Source: CAYVQE01 sp964633205 (lineage in GTDB: Bacteria; Myxococcota; B64-G9). From it: 50,756 bases of DNA. The stretch lies in the NCBI GenBank assembly GCA_964633205.1, contig CAZWFN010000030.1:1-50756 (forward strand), written 5' to 3'. The notes beneath the pieces are model-generated. The model did not search any database and was not told the origin of the DNA. It worked only from the letters and a program-made list of their open reading frames with translations. Every line of letters starts with the position of its first letter. Positions within the stretch are counted from its first letter, which is position 1. Positions 8,894 through 19,642 of the stretch are shown here, in pieces. The translations under genes and the position numbers were made by a program.

Positions 8894-10309
8894 TTAACCA
8901 CTCTGCTGCCGGCGGTCAACCCGAGCGCCGGGTTCCGCCGGCTCGGCATGCCAGGCCGGCAGGCCGGCGCGGTTGCGGGGCCGGCGCCCGTAAAGCAAAT
9001 CATCGGCCCACAGCGCGACCCGCCGGGCGATGGGGTTGTGGGCGATGGCCCAGCGCACCAGCTGGTGGGGCGCGGTGGCGGGCTTGGCGAACGGGCAGAC
9101 GCTGATGCACAGACCGCAATCGGTGCCCAGCTTGCGCCAGAGCCGATAGCATCGATCGCGCTCGGTCCGCCACTTCTCGACGCCGTTGTGCAGGGCCTTG
9201 TCGCCGGCGTCCACGGCGCCCGATGGGCAGTTGACCGCGCATTTCTTGCAGCGGCGGCAGAACGATTGCACCCCGAGGCGCACTGGGACATCCGCTTCCA
9301 GCTCCAGATCGGTGCTCACCACGGCCAGCCGCAAGCGCGGTCCACAACCGGGAGCGATCAACAGGCCGTGGCGGCCGGTCTCGCCCAGCCCGGCCCGCTC
9401 GGCCAAGGGCACGCACAGCACCCGGTAGTTGCCGTCCAGGTGGGCGCGGGCCCGATAGCCCCACAGCTGGATGACCCGCGCCAGCACGCTGGCTATGGTG
9501 CCGGCTTCCAGGTAGGCCTGGGCGGTGGCCGTGGTCTGGGCCGTGCCCGGCGCATGGCGCACCAGCTCCCGGTCCATCGCCACCCCGATCACCAGCGCGA
9601 AGCCGTGCTCCAATACGATCGGGCTGCCCCACGGCCCGGGTCCCCGGCCGACGTGGGAATAGACCCAGGCCGGCTCGAGCCGGGTGCAGCCGACCCGGTC
9701 GGCGCCGAGCTGGCGCGCCAGGCCCGCCAGCCGGCGGCTGGCTTCGCGGCGCCCGAGCGGCATCGGCTCGGCCTCCAGGCCGGCGGCGGGTCGATCGGCC
9801 AGCTGGCCCACCTGCTCGCACAGGGCGAACAACGCGTGCAGATACGCCGAGCTGGCCCGGTGGTAGCTGCGGCTGCCGGGCTCGCCCAACCCGGGCAGCC
9901 GCCGCACCTCGCGGTCGAAGGCCTCGAGCTCCGGCCGGCCGCGGTAATAGGCCGCGTACTCGGCGGTGCCGGGCACCAGTCGGTAGAACCGATGAAACAC
10001 CGCGTCGCGTTCATCGATCCGCGCCGGCGGCTCCAGCACGCGGGTTCCCGCCGGCCCCGGCCCCAGCGGCAAGCCGACCGCGAGCAGCCCGCCCAGCCCG
10101 GCCAGCAGCAAGCCCAGTACCAGCCACGGCCGGGCCGGATGGTCGATCACCAGGGCGGCGGCCAGAACGCCCGCGGCGGCCGTGCCCACCGCAGCGCTGA
10201 TACCGGCGGCGCGCCATTCGCGCTCCAGCAGACAGATCGCCGTGAAGGCCGCCAGCAAGCTCCCTCCGGCGGCCAAGGCCGTCCAGCCCAATGGCAATAC
10301 CCACTCCAC
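8894..10309 (-). CDS. Membrane-anchored reductive-dehalogenase-like 2[4Fe-4S] protein
   Basis: 471 residues from a GTG start. Three hydrophobic helices occupy about 1-82; there is no twin-arginine signal. The rest resembles the cobamide-dependent reductive dehalogenase / QueG superfamily: GLGETGRHGLLIAPGCGPRL (about 300-320), STDLELEADVP, then a first cluster motif C-x2-C-x2-C-x3-CP (about 343-354) and a second ending C-x2-C-x3-CP (about 398-406), with the intervening CYRLWRKLGTDCG and following HNPIARR...DDLLYGRRP typical of RdhA C-termini. Known RdhA enzymes use a corrinoid and two Fe-S clusters to remove halogen from organic compounds. No rdhB anchor or rdhK/R regulator is nearby. Substrate and activity are unknown; a non-dehalogenating relative is possible. 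Confidence 0.75.
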   Translation of the reverse strand: MEWVLPLGWTALAAGGSLLAAFTAICLLEREWRAAGISAAVGTAAAGVLAAALVIDHPARPWLVLGLLLAGLGGLLAVGLPLGPGPAGTRVLEPPARIDERDAVFHRFYRLVPGTAEYAAYYRGRPELEAFDREVRRLPGLGEPGSRSYHRASSAYLHALFALCEQVGQLADRPAAGLEAEPMPLGRREASRRLAGLARQLGADRVGCTRLEPAWVYSHVGRGPGPWGSPIVLEHGFALVIGVAMDRELVRHAPGTAQTTATAQAYLEAGTIASVLARVIQLWGYRARAHLDGNYRVLCVPLAERAGLGETGRHGLLIAPGCGPRLRLAVVSTDLELEADVPVRLGVQSFCRRCKKCAVNCPSGAVDAGDKALHNGVEKWRTERDRCYRLWRKLGTDCGLCISVCPFAKPATAPHQLVRWAIAHNPIARRVALWADDLLYGRRPRNRAGLPAWHAEPAEPGARVDRRQQSG

Positions 10310-10338
10310 GGCTCACCCGCGAGCGCGGTCCGGGCGGT

Positions 10339-10698
10339 TCAGTCGGTGAACACGTGACCGCACCAATCGCAGCGCTCCACCCGCCGGCCGGGCCTGGACT
10401 TGATGATCGCATCGCAGCCGGGGCAGCGGACCTGGCTCTGGGGGGCATCCGGATCGGCGGGAGCCTCGAGCCGCAGGCCCTGCGAGCGGATCGCCTGAAT
10501 GGCCCTGCGGTAGCGCAACAGCAGCGGGTCGTCGTGGTCGAGCAGATCCCGCTGTACCAGCCTCTTGGTCAGACCGTCGATCAGCTCCGTCGCCGCACCC
10601 AGGGCCTGGCCGAGAAAAAGCAGCTGCGTCTTGACCTCGGTCATGTTCTCGCTGAGCTGCAGGTTGACCTGGAGCTGTTGGTCCGAACGCCTGCCCAT
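10339..10698 (-). CDS. Small protein with C-terminal zinc ribbon, unknown function
   Basis: 119 residues. ATG 10698 is preceded by GGAGG at good spacing. The N-terminal half is helical with Gln/Leu repeats (possible coiled coil); the C-terminus has CPGC...CDWC, about 18 residues between the pairs, a zinc-ribbon knuckle pattern. No catalytic motif is seen. It is 29 bases upstream of the reductive-dehalogenase-like gene and on the same strand, so the two are likely co-transcribed. No function is assigned. Confidence 0.7.
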   Translation of the reverse strand: MGRRSDQQLQVNLQLSENMTEVKTQLLFLGQALGAATELIDGLTKRLVQRDLLDHDDPLLLRYRRAIQAIRSQGLRLEAPADPDAPQSQVRCPGCDAIIKSRPGRRVERCDWCGHVFTD

Positions 10699-10815
10699 CG
10701 CCGTCCTCCTGTTCCGGCTCACAAGTCTGCCCGCCAAGATAACACGCGCGGGCTGCGACCGAAGCCCTTTTTGCGAAAAGCGCTCCGATCCCGGGCCGAT
10801 CCGCGGGGTGCCTTC

Positions 10816-10844
10816 TTGACCCCCCGCGTACGGGTTGGTAGCAT
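10816..10844 (+). promoter_or_regulatory. Candidate sigma70-type promoter of the GspE-N gene
   Basis: TTGACC (10816-10821), 17-base spacer, TAGCAT (10839-10844), 55 bases upstream of ATG 10900. Confidence 0.55.
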
Positions 10845-10899
10845 CAGCCCAGGTCGGGCCCGGTGGGCGCCGGCGTCCACCGGAAAGGGTCCCCAGACG

Positions 10900-11727
10900 A
10901 TGGCAAGGAAAAAGCTGGGAGAAATCCTCCTCGAGCGCGGTATCATCGACCAGGATCAGCTCAACTCGGCCCTGGCCTACCAGCGCCAATGGGGCCACCG
11001 CCTCGGGGTGGCCCTGGTGGCCAAGGGCTTCATCACCGAGGGCATGCTGGTCAAGGTGCTGGGCGAGGTGATGAGCCTGCCGGTGGTCGATCTGTCGCAG
11101 ACCGACTTCGACTCCGAGGCGCTGCGGCTGGTGCCCTTCAACACCTGCGAGAACAACGACCTGATACCGATCAGCCTCGAGCAGGGCCGCGGCAAGGACC
11201 TGCTCACCCTGGCCATGGCCGATCCGATGAACCTGGCCATCATCGACGAGATCGAGTTCACCACCGGCAAGAAGGTGCGCCCGGTGCTGTCCACCATCTC
11301 GGCCATCAACTCGGCCATCCGCAAGCACTACCGGGGAATGAACACCACCATCAAACCGATGGAGCTGTTGCGCAAGCGCGGGCCCGATACCGGGCGCATG
11401 GTCCTGGTGCGCCCCGGCGGCGAGTCGGAAGAGATCGACACCGCCACCCGGGAGCAGTCCGTCAAGCGCCAGGCCCCGGCAGCCGGCCCGCAACCGCAGA
11501 TTCGGGACCGGGTGCAGGAGATCAAGGCGCGCCGCGCGCAGCAAGTCGCCCAGAGCGGCCGCAGCATCAGCGCCGAAGAAGCCATGGAGGACTACCTCAA
11601 GGAGGTACAGACCGGCGACATCGAGACCCTGCACAAGCTGGAGAAGTACTTCTGGGCCTTGATGCGGGTGATGGCCAAGAAAGGACTGGTCACCAAGGAC
11701 GAGTTCCTCAGAGAGCTGAACAAGTAG
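10900..11727 (+). CDS. Orphan GspE/MshE N-terminal-domain protein
   Basis: 275 residues. Residues 1 to about 145 match the N-terminal domain of type II secretion / type IV pilus ATPases (T2SSE_N, MshEN): LGEILLERGIIDQDQLNSAL, then VVDLSQTDFD..AL.LVP and LTLAMADPMNLAIIDEIEF. There is no Walker A or B, so the ATPase half is absent. Some MshEN domains bind cyclic di-GMP, which makes a receptor role possible. The C-terminal part is charged, with a helical segment ending LVTKDEFLRELNK. Stand-alone proteins of this kind occur in deltaproteobacteria. Its own promoter is seen upstream, and a lipoprotein gene follows 98 bases later on the same strand. Confidence 0.82.
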   Translation: MARKKLGEILLERGIIDQDQLNSALAYQRQWGHRLGVALVAKGFITEGMLVKVLGEVMSLPVVDLSQTDFDSEALRLVPFNTCENNDLIPISLEQGRGKDLLTLAMADPMNLAIIDEIEFTTGKKVRPVLSTISAINSAIRKHYRGMNTTIKPMELLRKRGPDTGRMVLVRPGGESEEIDTATREQSVKRQAPAAGPQPQIRDRVQEIKARRAQQVAQSGRSISAEEAMEDYLKEVQTGDIETLHKLEKYFWALMRVMAKKGLVTKDEFLRELNK

Positions 11728-11825
11728 AGGCGTTTTCCGTTCGGGCGTTTCCGCCCCGGCGCGAGGCTGAGCCACGAGCGGGGCAGGCGCACGGTGTGAA
11801 CCGTATGAACAGGAGGGGACTAGCG

Positions 11826-12947
11826 ATGCGCGCGTGGAACCGAGCCAAGTCGTTTGCGCTGACGTCGACTCTGCTGGCGGCGGGCCTGGTGGCCTGCCCG
11901 GGCAAGTACGACAACACCCCCAAAGCCGACGCCGCCGTGACCGAGGCGATGCAGGAGCGCTACAAGGCCCTGATCGCCGAGGCCAAGGAGATCGAGTCCG
12001 GCCAGCAGCTCGAGCTACTCCACCACTTCACCTCGGCCATCCTGTCGCAGACCGAGATGCAGGCCTTCGAGAAGAAGGCGGCCGATTTCGTCTCCCGGGT
12101 CAAGGCCGGCAAGCTCGACGAGGTGCAGTTCGAGGGCGGCCGAGCTCCGGGCAAGGCGCGGCTGCTGCTGGTCGACGCGCCCTTTGCCAGGGGCGCGGTC
12201 CCTTTCGTCAAAGGGGCCGACGGCTGGAAGATCGACGACATCGAGGCCGGCTTCGGCAAGTACGACAAGGAGCTGAACATCAAGGGCAACGCGCCGGCCA
12301 AGCCGCCCTCGTCGCTGGCAGCGCTGGCCCTGCTCAAAGATCCCCAGGCCGATTCGATCGAGCTGGTCGATGCAGCACTGTCGCTGGCGCGGGCCAAAGA
12401 CCGCAAATCGGCCGAAAAGTATGCCGCCAAGGTCGACGCCGCTTGGCCCAAGGCGGCCTTGCTGTATGCCGTCTGGCGCTCCGGCGGCAAGTGTGAGCCG
12501 TTCGCCAAGGCCTTCCCGATCGCGGGAGAAAAACAGCAGAGCCTGTGGGAACGCGACACCGGCAACTTCCGCACCCTGCTCAAGGGCCTGTGCGAGTGCG
12601 CGGCCAAGGCCGAGTCGTCGCTGCCCATGATGCGGGTCTACAAGGGCTGCCACCAGGTCGAAGGGGGGCCGCGATCGGAGTATGTCGACCCGGTGGTCGA
12701 GATGGCCAACGCCCGGCCGGGCGCCTTGCTGGCCGTCTCGCTCAAAGTGGGCATCCCCTACGATCAGGATCCGGTGGCCAACATCCTGATCGGGGCTTTG
12801 CACGGGGAGAAGGAATCCGCCTTCTTCCAGTACCTCCACAAGCACGTCCGCGGCCGCGGACCCACCCACCGCTTGGCCAGGCAGTGGGTCGAGTTGATGG
12901 CCAAGCGGGATGTGGAGGAGCCACCGGGCTCGGAGGATTCCTACTGA
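11826..12947 (+). CDS. Predicted lipoprotein, unknown function
   Basis: 373 residues. Start ATG 11826 is preceded by AGGAGG eight bases upstream; an earlier in-frame ATG would lengthen the basic region by only seven residues. A basic n-region (RAWNRAK) and hydrophobic stretch lead to the lipobox LVAC with Cys24, so the mature protein would carry a lipid. Residue +2 of the mature protein is Pro, not Asp. The body is helical and Lys/Ala/Glu-rich, with several Cys (one CEC pair, one GC) near residues 220-280. No known domain is recognised. It probably shares a transcript with the GspE-N gene. Confidence 0.78.
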   Translation: MRAWNRAKSFALTSTLLAAGLVACPGKYDNTPKADAAVTEAMQERYKALIAEAKEIESGQQLELLHHFTSAILSQTEMQAFEKKAADFVSRVKAGKLDEVQFEGGRAPGKARLLLVDAPFARGAVPFVKGADGWKIDDIEAGFGKYDKELNIKGNAPAKPPSSLAALALLKDPQADSIELVDAALSLARAKDRKSAEKYAAKVDAAWPKAALLYAVWRSGGKCEPFAKAFPIAGEKQQSLWERDTGNFRTLLKGLCECAAKAESSLPMMRVYKGCHQVEGGPRSEYVDPVVEMANARPGALLAVSLKVGIPYDQDPVANILIGALHGEKESAFFQYLHKHVRGRGPTHRLARQWVELMAKRDVEEPPGSEDSY

Positions 12948-12983
12948 ACAGCCCCCCCGTCCGACGGGCCCCGAACGGCGACG

Positions 12984-13538
12984 CTATCGGCTCTCGGCCA
13001 GGTGGGCGTACTTGTCCAGCACCCGGTTCATGCCGGACACCGGCATCCGCGCCAACAGCTGCCGGGTCAGGGCATGAACCCGCTGTTCCTCGCGGATGCG
13101 ATCGACCTCGGATTGGTGGAACGGGGTGATGTACTTGACGAACCGGATCACGTGCAACAGCTCGTGGGTCAGCACGTAGAGCACCAGCGGTGAAAAGGAT
13201 ATTCCGCTCGATTCGCGCCGCAGGCTCTCGAGGATGTTGTGATCCTGCAAGTTGACCTGGTACAGGTCGCGCGGGCGGCCGAACTCGGGGTCGGCGTAAC
13301 CATAGCGGGCGATGTAGGCCAGGACCTCGCCGGAGTGAATCTCGAACTGCTGCAGATCGGCCAGGGTGCGCACCTCGATCGGTAGCTCGCTGCCCTGTTC
13401 CTGACTGAGCTGGTAGTGATCGCCGGTGACCTCACGGGCGAGCCGCAGCATCCGGCCCAACAGCTTGAGCTGTCTGGTCCCGAAGCCCGGGCGCACATGC
13501 GACGTGTCGTTTTCAGCGGCCCCCACCATGACCGACAT
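12984..13538 (-). CDS. HExxH-motif protein, possible zinc metallopeptidase
   Basis: 184 residues from ATG 13538. HELLH at residues 125-129 lies in a hydrophobic helix (VLYVLTHELLHVIRF), the classic arrangement of a zincin active site; a further His (FHQSEVDRIREEQRVHAL) downstream could supply the third ligand. The protein is soluble and has no signal peptide. A longer frame reaches a TTG at 13640, but the added residues look non-coding and cross the divergent promoter region. The family is not recognised, so peptidase activity is inferred from the motif alone. It is convergent with the lipoprotein gene. Confidence 0.72.
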   Translation of the reverse strand: MSVMVGAAENDTSHVRPGFGTRQLKLLGRMLRLAREVTGDHYQLSQEQGSELPIEVRTLADLQQFEIHSGEVLAYIARYGYADPEFGRPRDLYQVNLQDHNILESLRRESSGISFSPLVLYVLTHELLHVIRFVKYITPFHQSEVDRIREEQRVHALTRQLLARMPVSGMNRVLDKYAHLAESR

Positions 13539-13654
13539 TATGGGCCCGCCCGCCCACCGGAGCAAGGCCAATTCGCGCTGCGGCCGATCGCCCGACCCGC
13601 CGCCCAGGGTACAATCCCCCGCCAGTTCAGTGGGTTGCAATGGAATGCAGAGGC

Positions 13655-13683
13655 TTGACAGCGGGCCGGGAAGAGATTAAGAA
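13655..13683 (+). promoter_or_regulatory. Candidate promoter of the FmdB-type gene
   Basis: Consensus TTGACA (13655-13660), 17-base spacer, TAAGAA (13678-13683), a weak -10; 48 bases upstream of the GTG at 13732. Confidence 0.45.
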
Positions 13684-13731
13684 CACGGGCGGACCTGTGG
13701 GGTCGGACATCAGGACAGGAGGAATCGAGTC

Positions 13732-14046
13732 GTGCCGATCTACGAATACGTTTGCGGCAAGTGCGGCCATGAATTCGAGGTGATCCAGAGCTTCTCCGAC
13801 AAGCCGGCGACGCGCTGTGAGAAATGCGGCGGGCGCGTGCGCAAGCTGGTCTCGCAATCCTCTTTCCATCTCAAGGGCAGCGGTTGGTATGTCACCGACT
13901 ACGCCTCCAAGCATCCCGGCTCCAAACCCACAGACGCGTCCGAGAAATCCGACACCAGCTCCAAGCCGGCGGCCGAATCCGGCTCCTGCAGCAAGTCGAA
14001 CGGCAGCGCCGCCAAGTCGAACAAGCCCAAGTCCACCAAGAGCTGA
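13732..14046 (+). CDS. FmdB-family zinc ribbon protein
   Basis: 104 residues from a GTG start with CAGGAGG upstream. Residues 1-45 are the FmdB zinc ribbon: MPIYEYVCGKCGHEFEV, then CEKCGG, two CxxC pairs. The family was named from a regulator of formamidase genes, but its members are mostly uncharacterised small zinc proteins. The rest is Ser/Lys/Ala-rich low complexity and probably disordered, with a single Cys. It stands alone behind its own promoter. The 246 bases that follow hold no gene; a TTGACA at 14128 has no convincing -10. Confidence 0.88.
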   Translation: MPIYEYVCGKCGHEFEVIQSFSDKPATRCEKCGGRVRKLVSQSSFHLKGSGWYVTDYASKHPGSKPTDASEKSDTSSKPAAESGSCSKSNGSAAKSNKPKSTKS

Positions 14047-14292
14047 ACGCCTGGCCCGCCCGGTGCTCCTGCCCGGCGGCCCGAGGCCCACACGAGTCGG
14101 ATGGTTCAGTCCGTACCGTAATGCGGCTTGACAGAGTCGGCCATTCGCCGGACACTGAGGCCATCGTTGCGGTGATGTCAGGCTCGCCGGTCGGCGAGGC
14201 ATCCCCACCGCCACGGGGTTGGTCGGTATGCGCGCCGGCTTGCGCGGCGCGGCCCACGCCACCAGCCCCGCAACCGCGAGGTGGTCTCGGGG

Positions 14293-15219
14293 ATGCCGGC
14301 GCCGGATTCGCAAGCGGATCACGAAAAGGAGCTGGACCTGCTGATCGTAGGTCTGGGGCCGGCCGGCGTGGCCTGTGCCCTGCAAGCCCGCCGCGAAGGC
14401 CTGCGCCTGCTGGCGGTCGGCGACGAGCCGGTGGGGGGCCTGCTGCCGGCGGCCCGCCGGCTGGACAACCTGCCAACCGCCTCCGGCGTGGCCGGCGCCG
14501 AGTTGGCCCGGCGCATGGCCGAGCAGTTGGACGAGCGCGGGGTGGACTGCACCGAGGGGCGGGTGACCGCCCTGGCCGCAGCAGCGGACGGCTATGCGGT
14601 CGGGCTGGCCGACGGTCGCGGCTGGCGGGCCCGCTGCGTCTGCCTGGCCACCGGCACCCGGCCGCGCCACTGGCCGGTGGCGCTGGCGGGCGGCCGCTGG
14701 TTGCACCGCGACGCGCGCAGCCTGCCGGCGCGATTGGACGGGCTGCGGGCCGCCGTGGTCGGTGGCGGCGAGGCGGCCCTGGACACTGCTTTGAGCCTGC
14801 GCGATCGCGGCGCCGGGGTCGAGCTGTGGGTCCGTGGCCGCCGGCTGCGGTCCAGCCCGGCCTTGCGAGCCGAGGCGCAGGCGGCCGGGGTGCGGCCGAT
14901 CTGGTCCACCGACCCGGTGAGCGCGCGCCGGCAGGGGCCGGGCTGGGAGCTGACGGCCCGGGACGGCCGGCAGCTGGTCGCCGACGAGCTGGTGGTGTGC
15001 ATCGGCCGCGAGCGGCGCGACGAGCTGCTGGCCGCGGTGCTGCCGCAGCCGGATTCCGCAGACCCCATCGTCTACCGGCCGGGCCTGTTCGTCGCCGGCG
15101 ATCTGATCCGCGGCCGTGACCGCTACGCGGCCACCGCCATGGGCGACGGCCAGCGCGCGGCCGTGGCCTGCATTCGCCACCTGAGCGGGGCGGATCCACC
15201 CGCTGGTCAGCCCGGCTGA
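14293..15219 (+). CDS. NAD(P)/FAD-dependent oxidoreductase, thioredoxin-reductase-like without redox Cys pair
   Basis: 308 residues. ATG 14293 has AGGTGG about eight bases upstream; a GTG at 14281 would add four residues. FAD-binding GxGxxG appears near residue 20 (VGLGPAGVACALQA), the NAD(P)-binding GGGEAALDTAL near 158, and the C-terminal FAD motif VAGDL...YAATAMGDGQRAA near 280. This is the thioredoxin reductase fold, but the CxxC of true TrxB is absent, as in ferredoxin-NADP reductases of the YumC type and other uncharacterised relatives. The electron acceptor is therefore unknown. A radical SAM gene follows 56 bases later on the same strand; this reductase could supply it with electrons (inference). 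Confidence 0.82.
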   Translation: MPAPDSQADHEKELDLLIVGLGPAGVACALQARREGLRLLAVGDEPVGGLLPAARRLDNLPTASGVAGAELARRMAEQLDERGVDCTEGRVTALAAAADGYAVGLADGRGWRARCVCLATGTRPRHWPVALAGGRWLHRDARSLPARLDGLRAAVVGGGEAALDTALSLRDRGAGVELWVRGRRLRSSPALRAEAQAAGVRPIWSTDPVSARRQGPGWELTARDGRQLVADELVVCIGRERRDELLAAVLPQPDSADPIVYRPGLFVAGDLIRGRDRYAATAMGDGQRAAVACIRHLSGADPPAGQPG

Positions 15220-15275
15220 AGAGACCGGCGACACCCGAGCCGAAGTGCAACCGATGTCCGCGATGGGAGGACGAG

Positions 15276-16232
15276 ATGGAGCTTTTGCGTGTTGAAGGCG
15301 ACCCGGCGGTGGCCGAGGTCGCGGTCATGCGCTTCTACGAAGACGATCGCAAATGCGTCGAGTGCGTCGACGGCCTGGCGCCGCCGTTGCCCCGGGAGCA
15401 GAAGTGGATCATCAATTTGTCGACCCAGTTCGGTTGTCCGGTCGGCTGTCCATTCTGCGATGCCGCCTTCGCCTACCACGGCAATCTGGCGGTCGACGAC
15501 TTGCTGGCCCAGGTGCGCTGGGGGCTGGACCGCCATCCGGCCCGGCTGGCCGCCAGCTGCGCCAAGCTCAAGGTGCACTTCGCCCGCATGGGCGAGCCGG
15601 CGATGAACCCGGCCTGCCTGGAAGCGGCCGCAGCCCTGCCCGAACTGATCGCCACCCCCGGTCTGTGGTGCTGCATGGCCACGGTGGCCCCGCGCGGCCG
15701 CGAGGCCTGGTTCGACGAACTGGCCCACATCGCCCACGCGCTCTATCCGGGTCGTTTCCAGCTGCAGTTCTCGGTGCAGTCGACCGCCGCAGCCGATCGG
15801 CGGCGGCTGACGCCCATCGATCACTGGTCGCTGGCCGAAATCGCCGCCTACGGCCGTGATTTCCACCGGCCCGGCGACCGCCGGGTGGTGCTCAACTTCG
15901 CCCTGGCCCGCGATGTGACCTTCGAGCCCGAGGTCATTTCGGATCATTTCGCCCCGGAGCACTTCGCCATCAAGCTGACCCCGGTCAATCCCACCGCCCG
16001 CGGCGCCGAGCACGGCTTCGAGACCGTGCTGCGCTCCGAGCGCCAGGCGGCCATCGCCGCCGCCTGTGATGCGCTGACCGGACACGGCTTCGACGTGGTG
16101 CTGAGCATCGGCGACGAGCGCGAGGACCAGGTCGGCTCCAACTGCGGCCAGGCGGTGCGTGTCGAACGCGGTCGGCCCGCAGCCGCCCAGCGCCCGGCGC
16201 GCTCAGGCCAGCAGGCGGCGGGCCTCGGCTGA
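15276..16232 (+). CDS. Divergent RlmN/Cfr-like radical SAM protein lacking the N-terminal domain
   Basis: 318 residues; SD GGGAGG precedes the ATG. The cluster motif is C54-x3-C58-x2-C61 (CPVGCPFC). RlmN-like blocks follow in order: HFARMGEPAMNP (GEP motif), FSVQST...R..LTPI, IKLTPVNPT, and near the C-terminus GDEREDQVGSNCGQ with Cys290, matching the position of the RlmN Cys that carries the methyl group. The RlmN N-terminal helix-hairpin domain is missing and the protein is shorter (RlmN about 380). True RlmN methylates C2 of A2503 in 23S rRNA and a tRNA adenosine; the substrate here is unknown. It overlaps the end of the gene on the other strand by 30 bases. Confidence 0.8.
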   Translation: MELLRVEGDPAVAEVAVMRFYEDDRKCVECVDGLAPPLPREQKWIINLSTQFGCPVGCPFCDAAFAYHGNLAVDDLLAQVRWGLDRHPARLAASCAKLKVHFARMGEPAMNPACLEAAAALPELIATPGLWCCMATVAPRGREAWFDELAHIAHALYPGRFQLQFSVQSTAAADRRRLTPIDHWSLAEIAAYGRDFHRPGDRRVVLNFALARDVTFEPEVISDHFAPEHFAIKLTPVNPTARGAEHGFETVLRSERQAAIAAACDALTGHGFDVVLSIGDEREDQVGSNCGQAVRVERGRPAAAQRPARSGQQAAGLG

Positions 16233-16679
16233 GGCGGGACAGCCGCAGGGCGGATCCACTTCATAGTCGATCACGTTCTCCAGGTACTCCAGCTGCTTCC
16301 ACAAGGGCCAGGCGCCGCTGTCGATCATGACCGTGCCACCCAGCCGCCGCAGGTTGTTCTCCAGTTCGGTGCGCAACTGCTGTTGTTCGGCCGGCGCCAG
16401 GCCCTGGTAGCGGCCGTCCAGGGGCTTGACGTAGACCTCGTCGGTTTTCGGGCAGCTGGTCACGTGGGCCAGCTGGTTGAGATCCGCGCCGGGGGCCAAC
16501 CGGACCTCGTCCAGCGTCATCCAACCGCGCTTGCCGCGGGCGCAGCCATAGAGGATGCCGGCCGCGGTCTCGACCTTCAGCCGGCCGCCTGCCTCGACCG
16601 TGCGCGGTGCGTTGGCACCGCTGAGCGCTGCGGTGCGTCTCGTTCGCCTGCTCTTTCGCTTCTTGAATCGGTTCGACAC
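16203..16679 (-). CDS. Conserved-looking protein of unknown function with basic N-terminus
   Basis: 158 residues from GTG 16679, chosen for the strong AAAGGAG seven bases upstream. The first 17 residues are Arg/Lys-rich (FKKRKSRRTRR), which suggests nucleic acid or ribosome contact. The centre has a Gly-rich strand region, and the end has PPCGCP. No known domain is recognised. The last 30 bases overlap, tail to tail, the end of the radical SAM gene. Confidence 0.65.
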   Translation of the reverse strand: MSNRFKKRKSRRTRRTAALSGANAPRTVEAGGRLKVETAAGILYGCARGKRGWMTLDEVRLAPGADLNQLAHVTSCPKTDEVYVKPLDGRYQGLAPAEQQQLRTELENNLRRLGGTVMIDSGAWPLWKQLEYLENVIDYEVDPPCGCPASAEARRLLA

Positions 16680-16800
16680 GGCGGGCTCCTTTCCCTTGGG
16701 GTTGGTTGGCCCTCGGTTCCAGCAATGGCCGTGCCACCAAGCAAAAAACAGCACTTTCAGTGGCTTGGGGTTGACAGCGGATGTTCGGAATCGAGACAGC

Positions 16801-16817
16801 CTGTCCGGAATCCGGAC
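16801..16817. promoter_or_regulatory. Perfect palindrome upstream of alaS, possible operator
   Basis: TGTCCGG-AAT-CCGGACA, a perfect 7-bp inverted repeat with a 3-base centre, ends nine bases before the -35 of the alaS promoter. The position fits an operator or activator site; the binding factor is unknown. Confidence 0.5.
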
Positions 16818-16826
16818 ACGGGCTGG

Positions 16827-16855
16827 TTTGACAGCTTCGGACCCCGGTGCTAACT
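16827..16855 (+). promoter_or_regulatory. Candidate sigma70-type promoter of alaS
   Basis: Consensus TTGACA (16827-16832), exact 17-base spacer, TAACTT (16850-16855), 72 bases upstream of the alaS ATG. Confidence 0.65.
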
Positions 16856-16927
16856 TGCGCCCGGTCGCGCCGGCTGCCGGCCCGCCCGGGCGATCGGCGG
16901 CGGCGCGCGAGCTTGGAGCGAGAGACC

Positions 16928-19621
<2,694 letters not shown>

Positions 19622-19642
19622 ACACAACCGGGGGTACACACC

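Noticed and set aside
12948..12983. CCCGT-ACGGG hairpin between convergent genes
   Set aside because: Only 5 bp and no T tract; expected by chance at this G+C content.
14101..14160. TTGACA at 14128 as promoter of the flavin oxidoreductase
   Set aside because: The spacer of 17 leads to GACACT, which is a poor -10, and no alternative fits.
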